NCBI GenBank assembly: GCA_017534445.1
Contig: JAFXWC010000055.1
Coordinates: 1 to 43,077 of the forward strand
From: Treponema sp.
Lineage (GTDB): Bacteria > Spirochaetota > Spirochaetia > Treponematales > Treponemataceae
DNA length: 43,077 bases
Direction of reading: 5' to 3'
In this document: positions 7,258 through 15,527 of the stretch, piece after piece
How the letters are laid out: each line of letters opens with the position of its first letter
How positions within the stretch are numbered: position 1 is the first letter of the stretch
The notes under the pieces: model-generated
What the model saw: the letters and a program-made list of their open reading frames with translations, nothing else
Told to the model about the DNA's origin: nothing
The model's database searches: none
Position numbers and translations under genes: made by a program

Positions 7258-9810
7258 TCAAGACTTTCTCTTTGGCCCCTCCTTTATTACAGCCTCAAAG
7301 TTCTCTGTGCGAAGGCGGAATATCTGCCATACAGCCTCTGCCTTCAAGCCAGGAATATCATAGTTCCAGCGCTTCCTAGGAATAATCGGTGGGTTAAGGC
7401 AGAACTGTACGTCACCATGAATACCAACACCTACATCCATTGAAGTATCTGTTACTATCAAAAGGCCACCCTGCTCTGGTATAGCCATTCCAATATAACA
7501 TGTAATAGGAGCCCAGAAATCAACACCAGCACCTACTGTAACATCTGCACCAGCTCCAAGGACAGTGTAGCCAATTCCAACTCCACCGCGGAACTCAACT
7601 ATTGGGCAAAGTGTGAACCTCATGCCACCGCCAATGCTTGCCTTGTTCCTGTCAATCGTAGTGATTCCTGCAAAGCCTGCGCTTTCAGAATAGCGGTTTA
7701 CTGCTGCATAGGTGTCGCAGTAGAAAGAAGACGGAACCGGAATACCCCAGAACTTCTTTCTAAAGCCCCAGTCAATACCGGCCTTGCAGTCAAGAACCTG
7801 CATACCAATATAGCCAGCCGTAAAGTTGTTGAACTCAATAATTGCCGCAGTCTTAAAGATAATGTCAAACTGTGCATCAACTGTTACCACAAGCGGAATC
7901 TGTGGAATAGGATTGAAGGCCCTGTGAATGTTCTTGGCATCTTTTGTAGGACGCATTGTGTGTACAGGAGAAGCCTTCTGAAGTTTGTCTGTTGCTTTAA
8001 GGAGCCAGCCGTTCAAACCTGTATCATCCGGAAGCTCCACCTTGCTCATCGCATCAATGTAACTCTCAATATCTTCCGAATTAAAGTTTCCGTCGGGGAA
8101 CTTTTCGTTGAACTTGTCCTGGTAATATTCAATCTTTTCCTCCTCTGGCCTTTTGTCTGCAAAGAGAGAAGAAGGCTTACTGTTTTTTGCCAAAGCATTT
8201 TCAAGCTCAACCTTAACAAGCACGCCAATCTTAAAGTCAATGGATGGGTTTGCATTTGCAAAGCTAATGCTGCCTGCAACACCAAAGCTCAAATCAAGTT
8301 TTGTACCCTTTACAAAATCCTTAACCCATGAGTTGTCGAGTACAGCAGCACCCAAAGGCAAAATGTTATAGCTCTTAAGTGTAGAGAAGTATTTCTGGAT
8401 TGCATCGCGCTTTACTTCGTATTCGATGTAGTCATCTACCTTCACGCCCTTTTCCTTGCTGTGCTTCTGTTCTGCTTCGGCAATATACTTCCTCATAGCT
8501 GCATCGTAAGAAGCCTGCTTTTCCTTCTTGATTCTGTTTTCTGTAGCGGCACTTCTTGCTGCATCATCACTTACGTCGTCGTTCTGGATAACATCGCCAA
8601 AGTCAATGTAGAGCCATGGAAGTGCACTTCCCAAAGACTGTGAATAAAGGTTCACGTCAGGGCAGTGTTCTGGATACATAAGGGTAAGGGCATGCCTAGA
8701 GAAAAGCACCCTTTCAACGTCACCGGAGATTGGTGCCTCTGCCAACTGCGAATTGATTTCATTTGCAACGTCCCCCGGGTTTGCTTCTGTAAGCTTGCGG
8801 ATGAATGATGAATCGCGGATAATGCTGTTAAGGTATGCAACATTCTCTGCAACATTGCGGCCGGAGTAGTTTTCCGTAACCATGCTTGAAGGCATTACGG
8901 AAAGCAGCTGCTTTACATCATATTCTTCGCCAAACTCGCTTGCCTTGAACTCAAAGTCTGCCGGGGTTGAGCTTGAAGAAATTCCTTCCACACACTGGAG
9001 TTCGGAATCACCGATTGCGCGTCCTGCAGAGCGGGAATTCCTGCTTGCGCCGACATAGCGGGAAAGGGTGTTTGCCTCGGTGTCCAAAACGTAGTCGCCG
9101 TAAGAAATGTCAGACACCAATGAGCGGCTGTTTGTTCCAACATTATACTTGTTTACGACATACTGGCCGGCTGTGTTGATTCCAAGAAGTCCGTTTGGGT
9201 ATGTCTTTTTTGAATACTGCATTGGAACTATGGAGAACATGGCGGCACTGTCGCTTTCTTCCACGTCGCAGATGAAGGTAAGCCACATGTTGCTCTTGTA
9301 GCCCTTGCGTCCTGGGGCTGGCCTTGTGTATTTTACGTCGGCAGTTCCGTCACCGTTAAGGTCGGCTGTCTGCCCTTCGGAAAGGCTGTAGCTTCCTACG
9401 AAGGAATGCGGGCCGGATGAAGAGGACGGATACCTGTAGTAGGAAAAAGAAATCCTTTCTTTGGAAATTGAATCAACGGTTATAAAGCCAAGTTCATAAT
9501 CGGTCTTTGAATTCTGGTAGGCATATTCGCCGCAGCCAAGGTCCTTCTTTATAACCTTTCCTATGCGGGTTGCAACGACGGCACCCTGTGCCAGCTGGTT
9601 TGCATTTGAGTCATTGGGGCTGTACAGGACGGAGCCGCCCATGTAAAGCATCCTTTCTGCATCCGAACGGTTCATCAGCGAACGAACGCTCCTTACGGAA
9701 GAACCGCCACCGTGGTCCTTCGTGTCTACAATCATTGAACAGCCAAAGAAAACTGCGCCTATACTTAATGAAAGGCAAGCCTTTAATGTCTTTGCTATTA
9801 TTTTTCTCAT
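7258..9810 (-). CDS. Large lipoprotein of unknown function
   Basis: This 850-residue protein has a signal peptide ending in the lipobox FFGC (Cys24). I do not recognise a family. Visible features are a Ser/Arg-rich stretch after the anchor, a Ca-binding-loop-like DLNGDGTADV (about 150-159) in a beta-rich N-terminal third, a charged helical stretch near 430-460, and a C-terminal third (about 540-830) rich in Gly and aromatic beta strands (GGVGIGYTVLGAGADVTVG) that could form a barrel or sandwich. It could be surface-exposed or lie on the inner leaflet of the outer membrane. AAGGAGG sits ideally before the ATG. The gene starts 36 nt after the stop of the lipoprotein at 9847-10554, so the two are probably co-transcribed. 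It ends at a strong terminator. Confidence 0.8.
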   Translation of the reverse strand: MRKIIAKTLKACLSLSIGAVFFGCSMIVDTKDHGGGSSVRSVRSLMNRSDAERMLYMGGSVLYSPNDSNANQLAQGAVVATRIGKVIKKDLGCGEYAYQNSKTDYELGFITVDSISKERISFSYYRYPSSSSGPHSFVGSYSLSEGQTADLNGDGTADVKYTRPAPGRKGYKSNMWLTFICDVEESDSAAMFSIVPMQYSKKTYPNGLLGINTAGQYVVNKYNVGTNSRSLVSDISYGDYVLDTEANTLSRYVGASRNSRSAGRAIGDSELQCVEGISSSSTPADFEFKASEFGEEYDVKQLLSVMPSSMVTENYSGRNVAENVAYLNSIIRDSSFIRKLTEANPGDVANEINSQLAEAPISGDVERVLFSRHALTLMYPEHCPDVNLYSQSLGSALPWLYIDFGDVIQNDDVSDDAARSAATENRIKKEKQASYDAAMRKYIAEAEQKHSKEKGVKVDDYIEYEVKRDAIQKYFSTLKSYNILPLGAAVLDNSWVKDFVKGTKLDLSFGVAGSISFANANPSIDFKIGVLVKVELENALAKNSKPSSLFADKRPEEEKIEYYQDKFNEKFPDGNFNSEDIESYIDAMSKVELPDDTGLNGWLLKATDKLQKASPVHTMRPTKDAKNIHRAFNPIPQIPLVVTVDAQFDIIFKTAAIIEFNNFTAGYIGMQVLDCKAGIDWGFRKKFWGIPVPSSFYCDTYAAVNRYSESAGFAGITTIDRNKASIGGGMRFTLCPIVEFRGGVGIGYTVLGAGADVTVGAGVDFWAPITCYIGMAIPEQGGLLIVTDTSMDVGVGIHGDVQFCLNPPIIPRKRWNYDIPGLKAEAVWQIFRLRTENFEAVIKEGPKRKS

Positions 9811-9846
9811 AACGAGCCTCCTTAAAGTTTGTGTTTTAATCCATGC

Positions 9847-10554
9847 CTATTCGGCAAAGCAGTAAATACTGCATACGCTGTATTCCATGTCCTTGAATCC
9901 GGCCTCTACATATCCATTTGTCAGATCAACCACCAGTTCAATATCCTGCGAATCGTAACCCTGTGATGATGTCCATACTATCTGCGGCAAATTAGGAATA
10001 CCGCTTTTTGCAAGCATCCGTGCCTCTGCCGCTGTTGGCAAATACCAACCTTTTTCAAACTTTGCAAACCCGTTGTTGATTCCGTAATTTTCTGCGTAAT
10101 CATAAGCGGGATATTTTTTAAAGCCACCTTTGGCATCTGTGTCATAAAGGCCAACATTCGCCCAAGAATCTCTGCCGTCCAACATGCCAAAAAAACCTTG
10201 ATTGGAATAATGGCCAGCTGAAATCTGGTATTCCTGAGCGGCAACAATGCTGTAGTTTGCCATGATGTTCCTGTTGCAAGAGCCGTCTTCCTTTTGGGTA
10301 AAAACCATTGGTTTTGCAGCCTTGTAGCCCACACCAAGAACCCTGGAAGAATCCTCATGCTCCCCGCCGGTTACCGAAAAGATAACAGCCATGGGCTTAG
10401 CGCTTCCGCCGTAAGACTCCAGCTGGGAAGCTGTAAGAACCGTACCGTCATCCATAACGACATCGCCTATGTTGTAAGCGGTATCCTTTTTGCCGCAAGA
10501 AACAAAAGCTAAAGATAAAATGAATATCAGCACAAGTCTTGAAAAATATTTCAT
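9847..10554 (-). CDS. Lipoprotein with DUF1566-like C-terminus
   Basis: A 235-residue lipoprotein with lipobox FVSC (Cys20). After the anchor comes YNIGDVVMDDGTVLTA, a motif seen in spirochaete and Fibrobacter-type secreted proteins. The C-terminal half has EKGWYLPTAAEARML and a Trp-Thr-Ser-Ser strand, as in DUF1566/Lcl-type C-type-lectin-like domains. It probably binds a ligand or other protein outside the inner membrane rather than catalysing a reaction; this is an inference. AGGAGG is 5 nt before the ATG. The large lipoprotein follows 36 nt downstream. Confidence 0.75.
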   Translation of the reverse strand: MKYFSRLVLIFILSLAFVSCGKKDTAYNIGDVVMDDGTVLTASQLESYGGSAKPMAVIFSVTGGEHEDSSRVLGVGYKAAKPMVFTQKEDGSCNRNIMANYSIVAAQEYQISAGHYSNQGFFGMLDGRDSWANVGLYDTDAKGGFKKYPAYDYAENYGINNGFAKFEKGWYLPTAAEARMLAKSGIPNLPQIVWTSSQGYDSQDIELVVDLTNGYVEAGFKDMEYSVCSIYCFAE

Positions 10555-10591
10555 ATAACCTCCTTTCTTAGGATTAATGTCTTTCTGCTTA

Positions 10592-10621
10592 TTTATACGA
10601 AGGAGTAAGAGGAAGGGCTAA
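10592..10621 (-). promoter_or_regulatory. Possible promoter of the two-lipoprotein operon
   Basis: TATAAA (10597-10592) lies 18 nt after TTAGCC (10621-10616), giving a leader of about 30 nt with AGGAGG. The -35 match is weak. Confidence 0.4.
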
Positions 10622-10660
10622 TTATTTAAAAAATTATTTGGGGAAAGTTCGAATTGTATA

Positions 10661-10704
10661 TTTGCAAAAAAAAGACCGCATTCCACTTAGGGAAAACGGT
10701 CTTT
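10661..10704 (-). terminator. Rho-independent terminator downstream of htpG
   Basis: On the minus strand AAAGACCG pairs with CGGTCTTT, extended inwards by TTCC/GGAA, and is followed by eight T. It is about 140 nt past the htpG stop, with a GC-rich repeat between. Confidence 0.8.
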
Positions 10705-10751
10705 CTTATAAATTAAATTTTGAGGCGTTGCGGGGCATTTGCAAAGAGATT

Positions 10752-10836
10752 GCCCCGCAGAGGGGGTAGCACGCAATGAAGTGCGGGCGCAGGGGGGACT
10801 CGCAGCGTAGCTTCCAGCGGCCCCCCCCTGCACAAA
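10752..10836 (+). repeat. G/C-rich intergenic repeat family R2, copy 1
   Basis: The core GGGGTAGCACGCAATGAAG, then TGCGGGCGCAGGGGG, recurs with few changes in reverse orientation at 28995-29055. The end forms a GGGGGG...CCCCCCC hairpin. It lies directly at the 3' end of htpG. Confidence 0.65.
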
Positions 10837-10843
10837 GAAAATC

Positions 10844-12859
10844 CTACCTAGACAAAAGCGCGTTCAGTGCCTTTACAAAGTCAGCAGGATCCTTTAGCTC
10901 TGCCCCGTCAACAAGCATTGCCTGGTCAAGAAGAACCTCGCTAACCTGGCCAATAAAGGTCTCGTCGCTTTCCGCAGCAAGTTTCTTAACAATCGGATGC
11001 TCTGCGTTAATTTCAAGGATAGGCTTTACAAGGGAAGCATTGCCCTGTCCCATTGCCCTCATCATGCGCTCCATCTGAATGCTGGGGTCGTTCTCGTCAA
11101 TAACGATGCATGAAGGGCTGTCGCTAAGGCGCTTGCTAAGCACAACGTCCTTTACGCGGTCGCCAAGAGCCTTCTTAATCTTTTCCTGAACAGGCTTGAA
11201 TTCCTCTTCCTTCTTCTTGGCCTCTTCCTTGTCCACTCCAAGCTCTTCATCACTGCCGGCGCGGTTTACAGCCTTAAGGTCAAAGTCGCCATACTTGCCG
11301 TAAGCAGGAATTACGATGTCGTCAATCTCGTCGCAGCAGATAAGGACTTCAAAGCCCTTCTTCTTGTAAGCCTCAAGCAGCGGTGAAGAACGAAGGTTCT
11401 TTTCGTCAGTGCCTGTAATATAGTAGATAGCCTTCTGGCCTTCCTTCATGCGCTTAACATAATCAGCAAGGCTTGTCCACTTGCCGTCGCCGTCACCACT
11501 TGCGTCCGTACTCTTAAAGCGGATTATAGCGGCAATCTCGTCGCGGTTTGCAAAGTCGGAATAAAGGCCTTCCTTTAGCGGGCGGTTGTAGTTCTTAACA
11601 AACTTTGTCCATTTTTCAACTTTAGCCTTTTCTTCATCGGTCAGTTCCTTTGCCTTACCGTCAGCAGCCTTAGCGTCGGCACCATCAGCAGCATGCTCCT
11701 TAGCAATCTTGTCTGCATCTTCACCAATCTTCTTAAATTCGCCAAGCAGCTTCTTTACAGACTGGGTCTTTATAGTTTCCAGAATCCTGTTCTGCTGCAA
11801 AATCTCGCGGCTAACGTTAAGAGGCAAATCCTCACTGTCTATAATACCGCGTACAAAGCGCAGGTAGCTAGGCAAAAGCTCGCGGTCGTCATCCGTAATA
11901 AAAACGCGCTTAACATAAAGCTTAAGACCGCTCTTGTAGTCCGCCTGGTACATGTCAAAAGGTGCAACCTGCGGAACATAGAACAAAGTCGTGTATTCCT
12001 GGGTTCCCTCCGCATGAGTGTGAAGGTGCAAAAGCGGATCAGTACCGTCGTGGCTTATGGTCTTGTAAAAGTCGTTGTAGTCTGCTTCCTTAAGCTCGCT
12101 CTTGTTCTTCTTCCAAAGTGCATTTGCGCTGTTAACCTGCTCAACCTTGCTCTCCTCTCCCTCAGCCTTGCCGTCCTTGTCGTACTTGGTCTGGGTGTAG
12201 TGAAGGTAAATGGGGAATGCAATGTGGTTTGAATACTTCTTGATAAGCTCGTCAATCTTCCAGCGTGAAGCATAATCCTTGCTGTCGTCGTTCAGGTGAA
12301 TCTCTATAGCAGAACCAAGTGTCTCCGCCTTGTCAAAACCGTAAAGCTTGGCCTTCTCGTTTGAAGAGTCGATTTCTTCTATTTCGTAGGAATTAGTTCC
12401 GTCGCTGCTCCAGTGCCAAATTTTACCGTCCCCACCGGCGCGGCGTGTATAAACGTCAATCAGCTTTGCCGCCATAAAAGCAGAATAAAAGCCAACGCCA
12501 AACTGACCAATCAGGTCTGAATTAGGATTACCGCTCTTGGAAAGCTGCTCAATAAAAGCCTTTGTGCCGGAGCGGGCAATAGTACCAAGGTTAGCGGTCA
12601 AATCCTGCTCGCTCATACCAATACCGTTATCCTGAACCGTAAGCACCTGCTTCTTCTCGTCAAAAGTAATGTCTATGCGGGGGTTAAACACAATGCTCTT
12701 GTAGGCATCATCGCTCACCGTAAGGTATTTAAGCTTGTCCAGGGCATCGGATGCGTTGGAAACAATCTCGCGCAAAAAGATGTCCTTGTTTGAATACATT
12801 GAATGGATAATTAGTTTTAAAAGCTGATTTACTTCCGTCTGGAACTCATACTTTGCCAT
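10844..12859 (-). CDS. htpG: Molecular chaperone HtpG (Hsp90)
   Basis: ATP-dependent cytosolic chaperone of 671 residues (E. coli HtpG is 624). The N-terminal GHKL ATPase has LREIVSNASDALDKL, DNGIGM and GQFGVGFYSAF. The middle domain has the catalytic-loop Arg in NVSREILQQN, and a C-terminal dimerisation domain ends in ALLSR without the eukaryotic MEEVD tail. The extra length is partly a Lys/Ala/Asp-rich insertion around residues 390-415 (EHAADGADAKAADGKAKE) next to the middle domain. The start has GAGGG 6 nt upstream. A repeat A head lies 88 nt upstream. No heat-shock operator such as CIRCE was seen. Confidence 0.97.
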   Translation of the reverse strand: MAKYEFQTEVNQLLKLIIHSMYSNKDIFLREIVSNASDALDKLKYLTVSDDAYKSIVFNPRIDITFDEKKQVLTVQDNGIGMSEQDLTANLGTIARSGTKAFIEQLSKSGNPNSDLIGQFGVGFYSAFMAAKLIDVYTRRAGGDGKIWHWSSDGTNSYEIEEIDSSNEKAKLYGFDKAETLGSAIEIHLNDDSKDYASRWKIDELIKKYSNHIAFPIYLHYTQTKYDKDGKAEGEESKVEQVNSANALWKKNKSELKEADYNDFYKTISHDGTDPLLHLHTHAEGTQEYTTLFYVPQVAPFDMYQADYKSGLKLYVKRVFITDDDRELLPSYLRFVRGIIDSEDLPLNVSREILQQNRILETIKTQSVKKLLGEFKKIGEDADKIAKEHAADGADAKAADGKAKELTDEEKAKVEKWTKFVKNYNRPLKEGLYSDFANRDEIAAIIRFKSTDASGDGDGKWTSLADYVKRMKEGQKAIYYITGTDEKNLRSSPLLEAYKKKGFEVLICCDEIDDIVIPAYGKYGDFDLKAVNRAGSDEELGVDKEEAKKKEEEFKPVQEKIKKALGDRVKDVVLSKRLSDSPSCIVIDENDPSIQMERMMRAMGQGNASLVKPILEINAEHPIVKKLAAESDETFIGQVSEVLLDQAMLVDGAELKDPADFVKALNALLSR

Positions 12860-12945
12860 TTTTGCCCTCTAAATCAAAAAAAAGATTAAATTCATTCTAT
12901 AAAATAACAAATTTTACTGGCAATCGGCAAATTTTTTTATTTTTT

Positions 12946-13090
12946 TGGACGGAATTCCTCCTTCCACCCCCATTCTTTGGCTAAAATCGGGAATCCGCCC
13001 CTTTTGAATCCCCGCTTTGCGCGGTTACGGCCTTCGCCTCCATTCCTTCGGAACGCCCTTGCGGGCGCCGCTCCAATCGGGCGTAGGTTG
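12946..13090 (+). repeat. Intergenic mosaic repeat A, copy 3
   Basis: The head is closed by GGACGGA (12947-12953) and TCCGCCC (12994-13000), a compensated variant of the GGACGGT/ACCGCCC pair in other copies. TTTGGCTAAAATCGG is shared with copy 5. It ends in CCAATCGGGCGTAGG like copies 5 and 7. It has no tail hairpin units. The head faces htpG, 88 nt from its ATG. Confidence 0.75.
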
Positions 13091-13097
13091 GAAAAAA

Positions 13098-13439
13098 CTA
13101 CTTGTATATTCTTAGAAACTGGTATTCACCGCCCCTAACTCCCCTAATCACACATAAATTATCCTGGTCCACACTGTAAACCAAACCACTAAAGCTATGT
13201 CCAAAAACTTCTGCATGGACTGTATGACCAATAAGTTCATTGGGACACAAAATCTCCTCATCGTCTTGAAGTTTGAATATGTCCATGTATTCCCCATGGC
13301 GCGCAAGATTTAGGCGTACAGAATTTTCTTTTTTCTTAACACTCACAACAAAAGTTCCGTCTTTCGGCCCATATTTATCCTTTGGCTCTATTATTGTGCC
13401 GATGCTTTCTTGCGGATCAAACAGATTAAACTTATTCAT
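13098..13439 (-). CDS. Small protein of unknown function with Sm/SH3-like strand pattern
   Basis: This 113-residue soluble protein has no signal peptide. I do not recognise a family. The C-terminal half (GHTVHAEVFGHSFSGLVYSV) has the alternating pattern of a small beta barrel. A similar G-x-x-V...F-x-G-x-V pattern occurs at the N-terminus of the FGE-like protein encoded just upstream (GDLVSVKTKDGFFAGKVEDF). GGAGGT precedes the ATG with good spacing, and the gap from the FGE-like gene is 35 nt, so the two are probably co-transcribed and may act together. Confidence 0.7.
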   Translation of the reverse strand: MNKFNLFDPQESIGTIIEPKDKYGPKDGTFVVSVKKKENSVRLNLARHGEYMDIFKLQDDEEILCPNELIGHTVHAEVFGHSFSGLVYSVDQDNLCVIRGVRGGEYQFLRIYK

Positions 13440-13474
13440 ACTTTACCTCCTAATTAATTGTATAGCACGTGACT

Positions 13475-14410
13475 CTAGCACACCTTGCGTAAGAGACGGA
13501 AGCCGATGTTTTTATAGCGGAAGGCCGAAGCAGCACCGTCGCCCCAAGTTCTAAAAATACAACCATCCTCTGATGAAGAGTAACAGCCACCGCGGTTGTC
13601 ATGGCTGGAGCCTATCTCGTCTTCGCTGTCCCAGACCCACTCGCACACATTGCCGCTCATATCGTAGAGTCCGTAGGCATTTGCCATTTTAGTGGCCACA
13701 GGATGCGTTACTCCGTTGCTGTTTTCTCCGTTCCAACTAACCTCATCCATACTATCGCAGCCGGGAAACAGGTAGTCCTCACCGCCTGCCGCAGCATCTT
13801 CCCATTCATCATTCGTGGGAAGACGGTAGCCGTTGCAGGAAAAATCACAGCAGACTTTTGAGCCAATGGGCTCTTTTTGATGAGGTTTGTAGCCCCAGTA
13901 CTGGGGATCTCTTTCTCCGTCAACAGAATACGCAGGGGTAAAACCTTCCAAAATGCTCAGTTTGTTGCAAAAGTACACAACATCATACCAGCTTACATTT
14001 TCCACCGGATTGTTCTGCGTATCGCCTTCTCTAGTAAGGATGCACTGCATCGCTTCATCCAGCTCCTTATTCGCAGTCTGAAAGTAGCTTGGGTTTTCTC
14101 CCATAACCTTTTCGTAGAGGCGCTGCGTTACAGGAGTTGCCCCCACCACATAATCCTTTCCCGGAATTGCCACCATTCTGGATTCCGTGTCCAAGCCAAT
14201 TCTTGCCATATCCGCAGAAGGCAGTCTGCCTACATCGTATTCCATAATGTAATCGTAAGCAATTCTCTTACACAGTCCATTTTTTGGATTGGAAAGCTTT
14301 ATAGAACTTTCGCCAAAATCTTCCACCTTGCCTGCAAAAAATCCGTCCTTGGTCTTAACACTTACCAAATCACCAAGGTTCAGGCCATTCTCAACTTCTG
14401 TTCTTTCCAT
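13475..14410 (-). CDS. FGE-sulfatase/C-type-lectin-fold protein with N-terminal small barrel
   Basis: A cytosolic 311-residue protein. Residues about 10-45 resemble a small barrel domain. From about residue 80 onwards it is an FGE-sulfatase (SUMF1-like) domain: VSWYDVVYFCNKLS, GYRLPTNDEWEDAAAGG, MSGNVCEWVWDSE and the closing NIGFRLLRK. The paired active-site cysteines of true formylglycine-generating enzymes are not evident, so it is more likely a binding or structural member of the fold. There is no signal peptide, unlike many spirochaete members. AAGGAG precedes the ATG, and TATACT lies about 30 nt upstream of it. A diversity-generating retroelement was considered because such proteins are common targets, but no reverse transcriptase or template repeat is present here. 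Confidence 0.8.
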   Translation of the reverse strand: MERTEVENGLNLGDLVSVKTKDGFFAGKVEDFGESSIKLSNPKNGLCKRIAYDYIMEYDVGRLPSADMARIGLDTESRMVAIPGKDYVVGATPVTQRLYEKVMGENPSYFQTANKELDEAMQCILTREGDTQNNPVENVSWYDVVYFCNKLSILEGFTPAYSVDGERDPQYWGYKPHQKEPIGSKVCCDFSCNGYRLPTNDEWEDAAAGGEDYLFPGCDSMDEVSWNGENSNGVTHPVATKMANAYGLYDMSGNVCEWVWDSEDEIGSSHDNRGGCYSSSEDGCIFRTWGDGAASAFRYKNIGFRLLRKVC

Positions 14411-14514
14411 AAAGCACTCCTTACAATTAAATATTTAGCCCTAGTATACAATGGCACTCTATCATCCTATGACAGACCAGTAAAAAAAATGATTTTTTTT
14501 CTCTTGCCAAACAA

Positions 14515-14608
14515 TATCAAGCCACGGACGGCGGTGGCGCAGAGGCATGTTCGGCCGGATTAGAAAAAAAGCAAAATGGTAGAGCATGCAAAACTTCGTC
14601 CAAATTCC
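14515..14608 (-). repeat. Intergenic mosaic repeat A, copy 4 (head and part of middle)
   Basis: The shared words GGCGCAGAGGCATG, CGGATTAG, AAAATGGTAGAGCATG and a terminal TTCGTCC are present, but the closing stem is degraded. The end lies about 67 nt before the ATG of the lipoprotein gene at 14673 and reads towards it. Confidence 0.65.
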
Positions 14609-14638
14609 ACTTACTTTACCGCGACTTTCCCGCCCCCT

Positions 14639-14666
14639 TTTACAAATCCAAAAAATCTTCTATAAT
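14639..14666 (+). promoter_or_regulatory. Promoter with the -10 box 6 nt before the ATG
   Basis: TTTACA (14639-14644), a 16-nt spacer and TATAAT (14661-14666) precede ATG 14673. Transcription would start at or next to the start codon, giving a leaderless mRNA. No Shine-Dalgarno is visible. Confidence 0.65.
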
Positions 14667-14672
14667 AATCAC

Positions 14673-15527
14673 ATGAAACAAATGGGGATAAACAGAAAAC
14701 TTTTTACTTTTGCTATTTTTGCCGCGCTTTTTTCGCTTACTGGATGCAAAAAAGAAACCAAGATAAAGACTTACGTTTCTTCGGCGGAAACGCTCAACAT
14801 AAAGGTTAGGGACACCAAGCCCGACCAGAGGGTATCTGCAAAGGACGTTAAGAGCCACGGCCATGCGGAAGACGGTGAAATCTGCGTGCTTTTTGGCTAC
14901 GGTTTTAATTCGGAAAACTTCTATTCGCAGATTATACGCAACCTGGACACGCTTTACGGTCTTGAAAGCAACGACGGTATGATTCTGCCGGTTATTTTCC
15001 CAGACGAGATGAAGAAGATTTCCTCTTTGCGCGAAACGCTCAACTCCAGGAACATCCGCGGAGTGGTAATTCTTGGCGCCCCGGAAGGAACCAACTACGT
15101 CTTTGCAAAGCTTCAGGACGAGTTTGACGGAAAAATCCCCTACCCGGTCTTTAGCCTTTTCCCCCAGGACGACATTCTTGGCCAGGAATCCACATGCGAC
15201 TTTGTTCTTGAATACGAGCGCAAGGTGGAAGAAGAGTCAATGGAAGAGCAGATTCTCCAGCACATAGATTCAGATGCCAGCGAAATTATAATGCGCACCA
15301 TTGCTTTTATCATCAACTGCGAGGACGAATCCAGCCCATACGACGAAAAGCCGGCCAGCGAAAAAGATTCCAGAAAAACGCTAACCCTTGCCCCTGACGA
15401 AAGCCTGCATGGCTTTGTTCAGAAAATCGTAGGCACAAGGAAGGTCATCCGCTACACGGACAGCGAAACTCTCATCCCGTCTTCCAACCACTTTGTAATA
15501 GAACGCTCAAAGGAAAGCGAAAGTTGA
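14673..15527 (+). CDS. Lipoprotein, periplasmic-binding-like
   Basis: A 284-residue lipoprotein. The hydrophobic signal ends in SLTGC (Cys25). The mature part alternates strands and helices (EICVLFGYGFNSENF, GMILPVIFP, IRGVVILGAPEGTNY, PVFSLFPQDDI) in the manner of a type-I periplasmic-binding fold, similar in style to DUF3798-type lipoproteins; that assignment is tentative. The start at 14673 is preferred to an in-frame ATG at 14586, which would add a non-signal extension reaching into the repeat. ATG 14682 is also possible. The last 4 nt overlap the next gene (TTGA), so translation is probably coupled. Confidence 0.75.
   Translation: MKQMGINRKLFTFAIFAALFSLTGCKKETKIKTYVSSAETLNIKVRDTKPDQRVSAKDVKSHGHAEDGEICVLFGYGFNSENFYSQIIRNLDTLYGLESNDGMILPVIFPDEMKKISSLRETLNSRNIRGVVILGAPEGTNYVFAKLQDEFDGKIPYPVFSLFPQDDILGQESTCDFVLEYERKVEEESMEEQILQHIDSDASEIIMRTIAFIINCEDESSPYDEKPASEKDSRKTLTLAPDESLHGFVQKIVGTRKVIRYTDSETLIPSSNHFVIERSKESES

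Noticed and set aside
13475..13620. Variable region of a diversity-generating retroelement in the FGE-like gene
   Set aside because: No template repeat copy and no reverse transcriptase occur in the window; the C-terminus is ordinary for the FGE fold.
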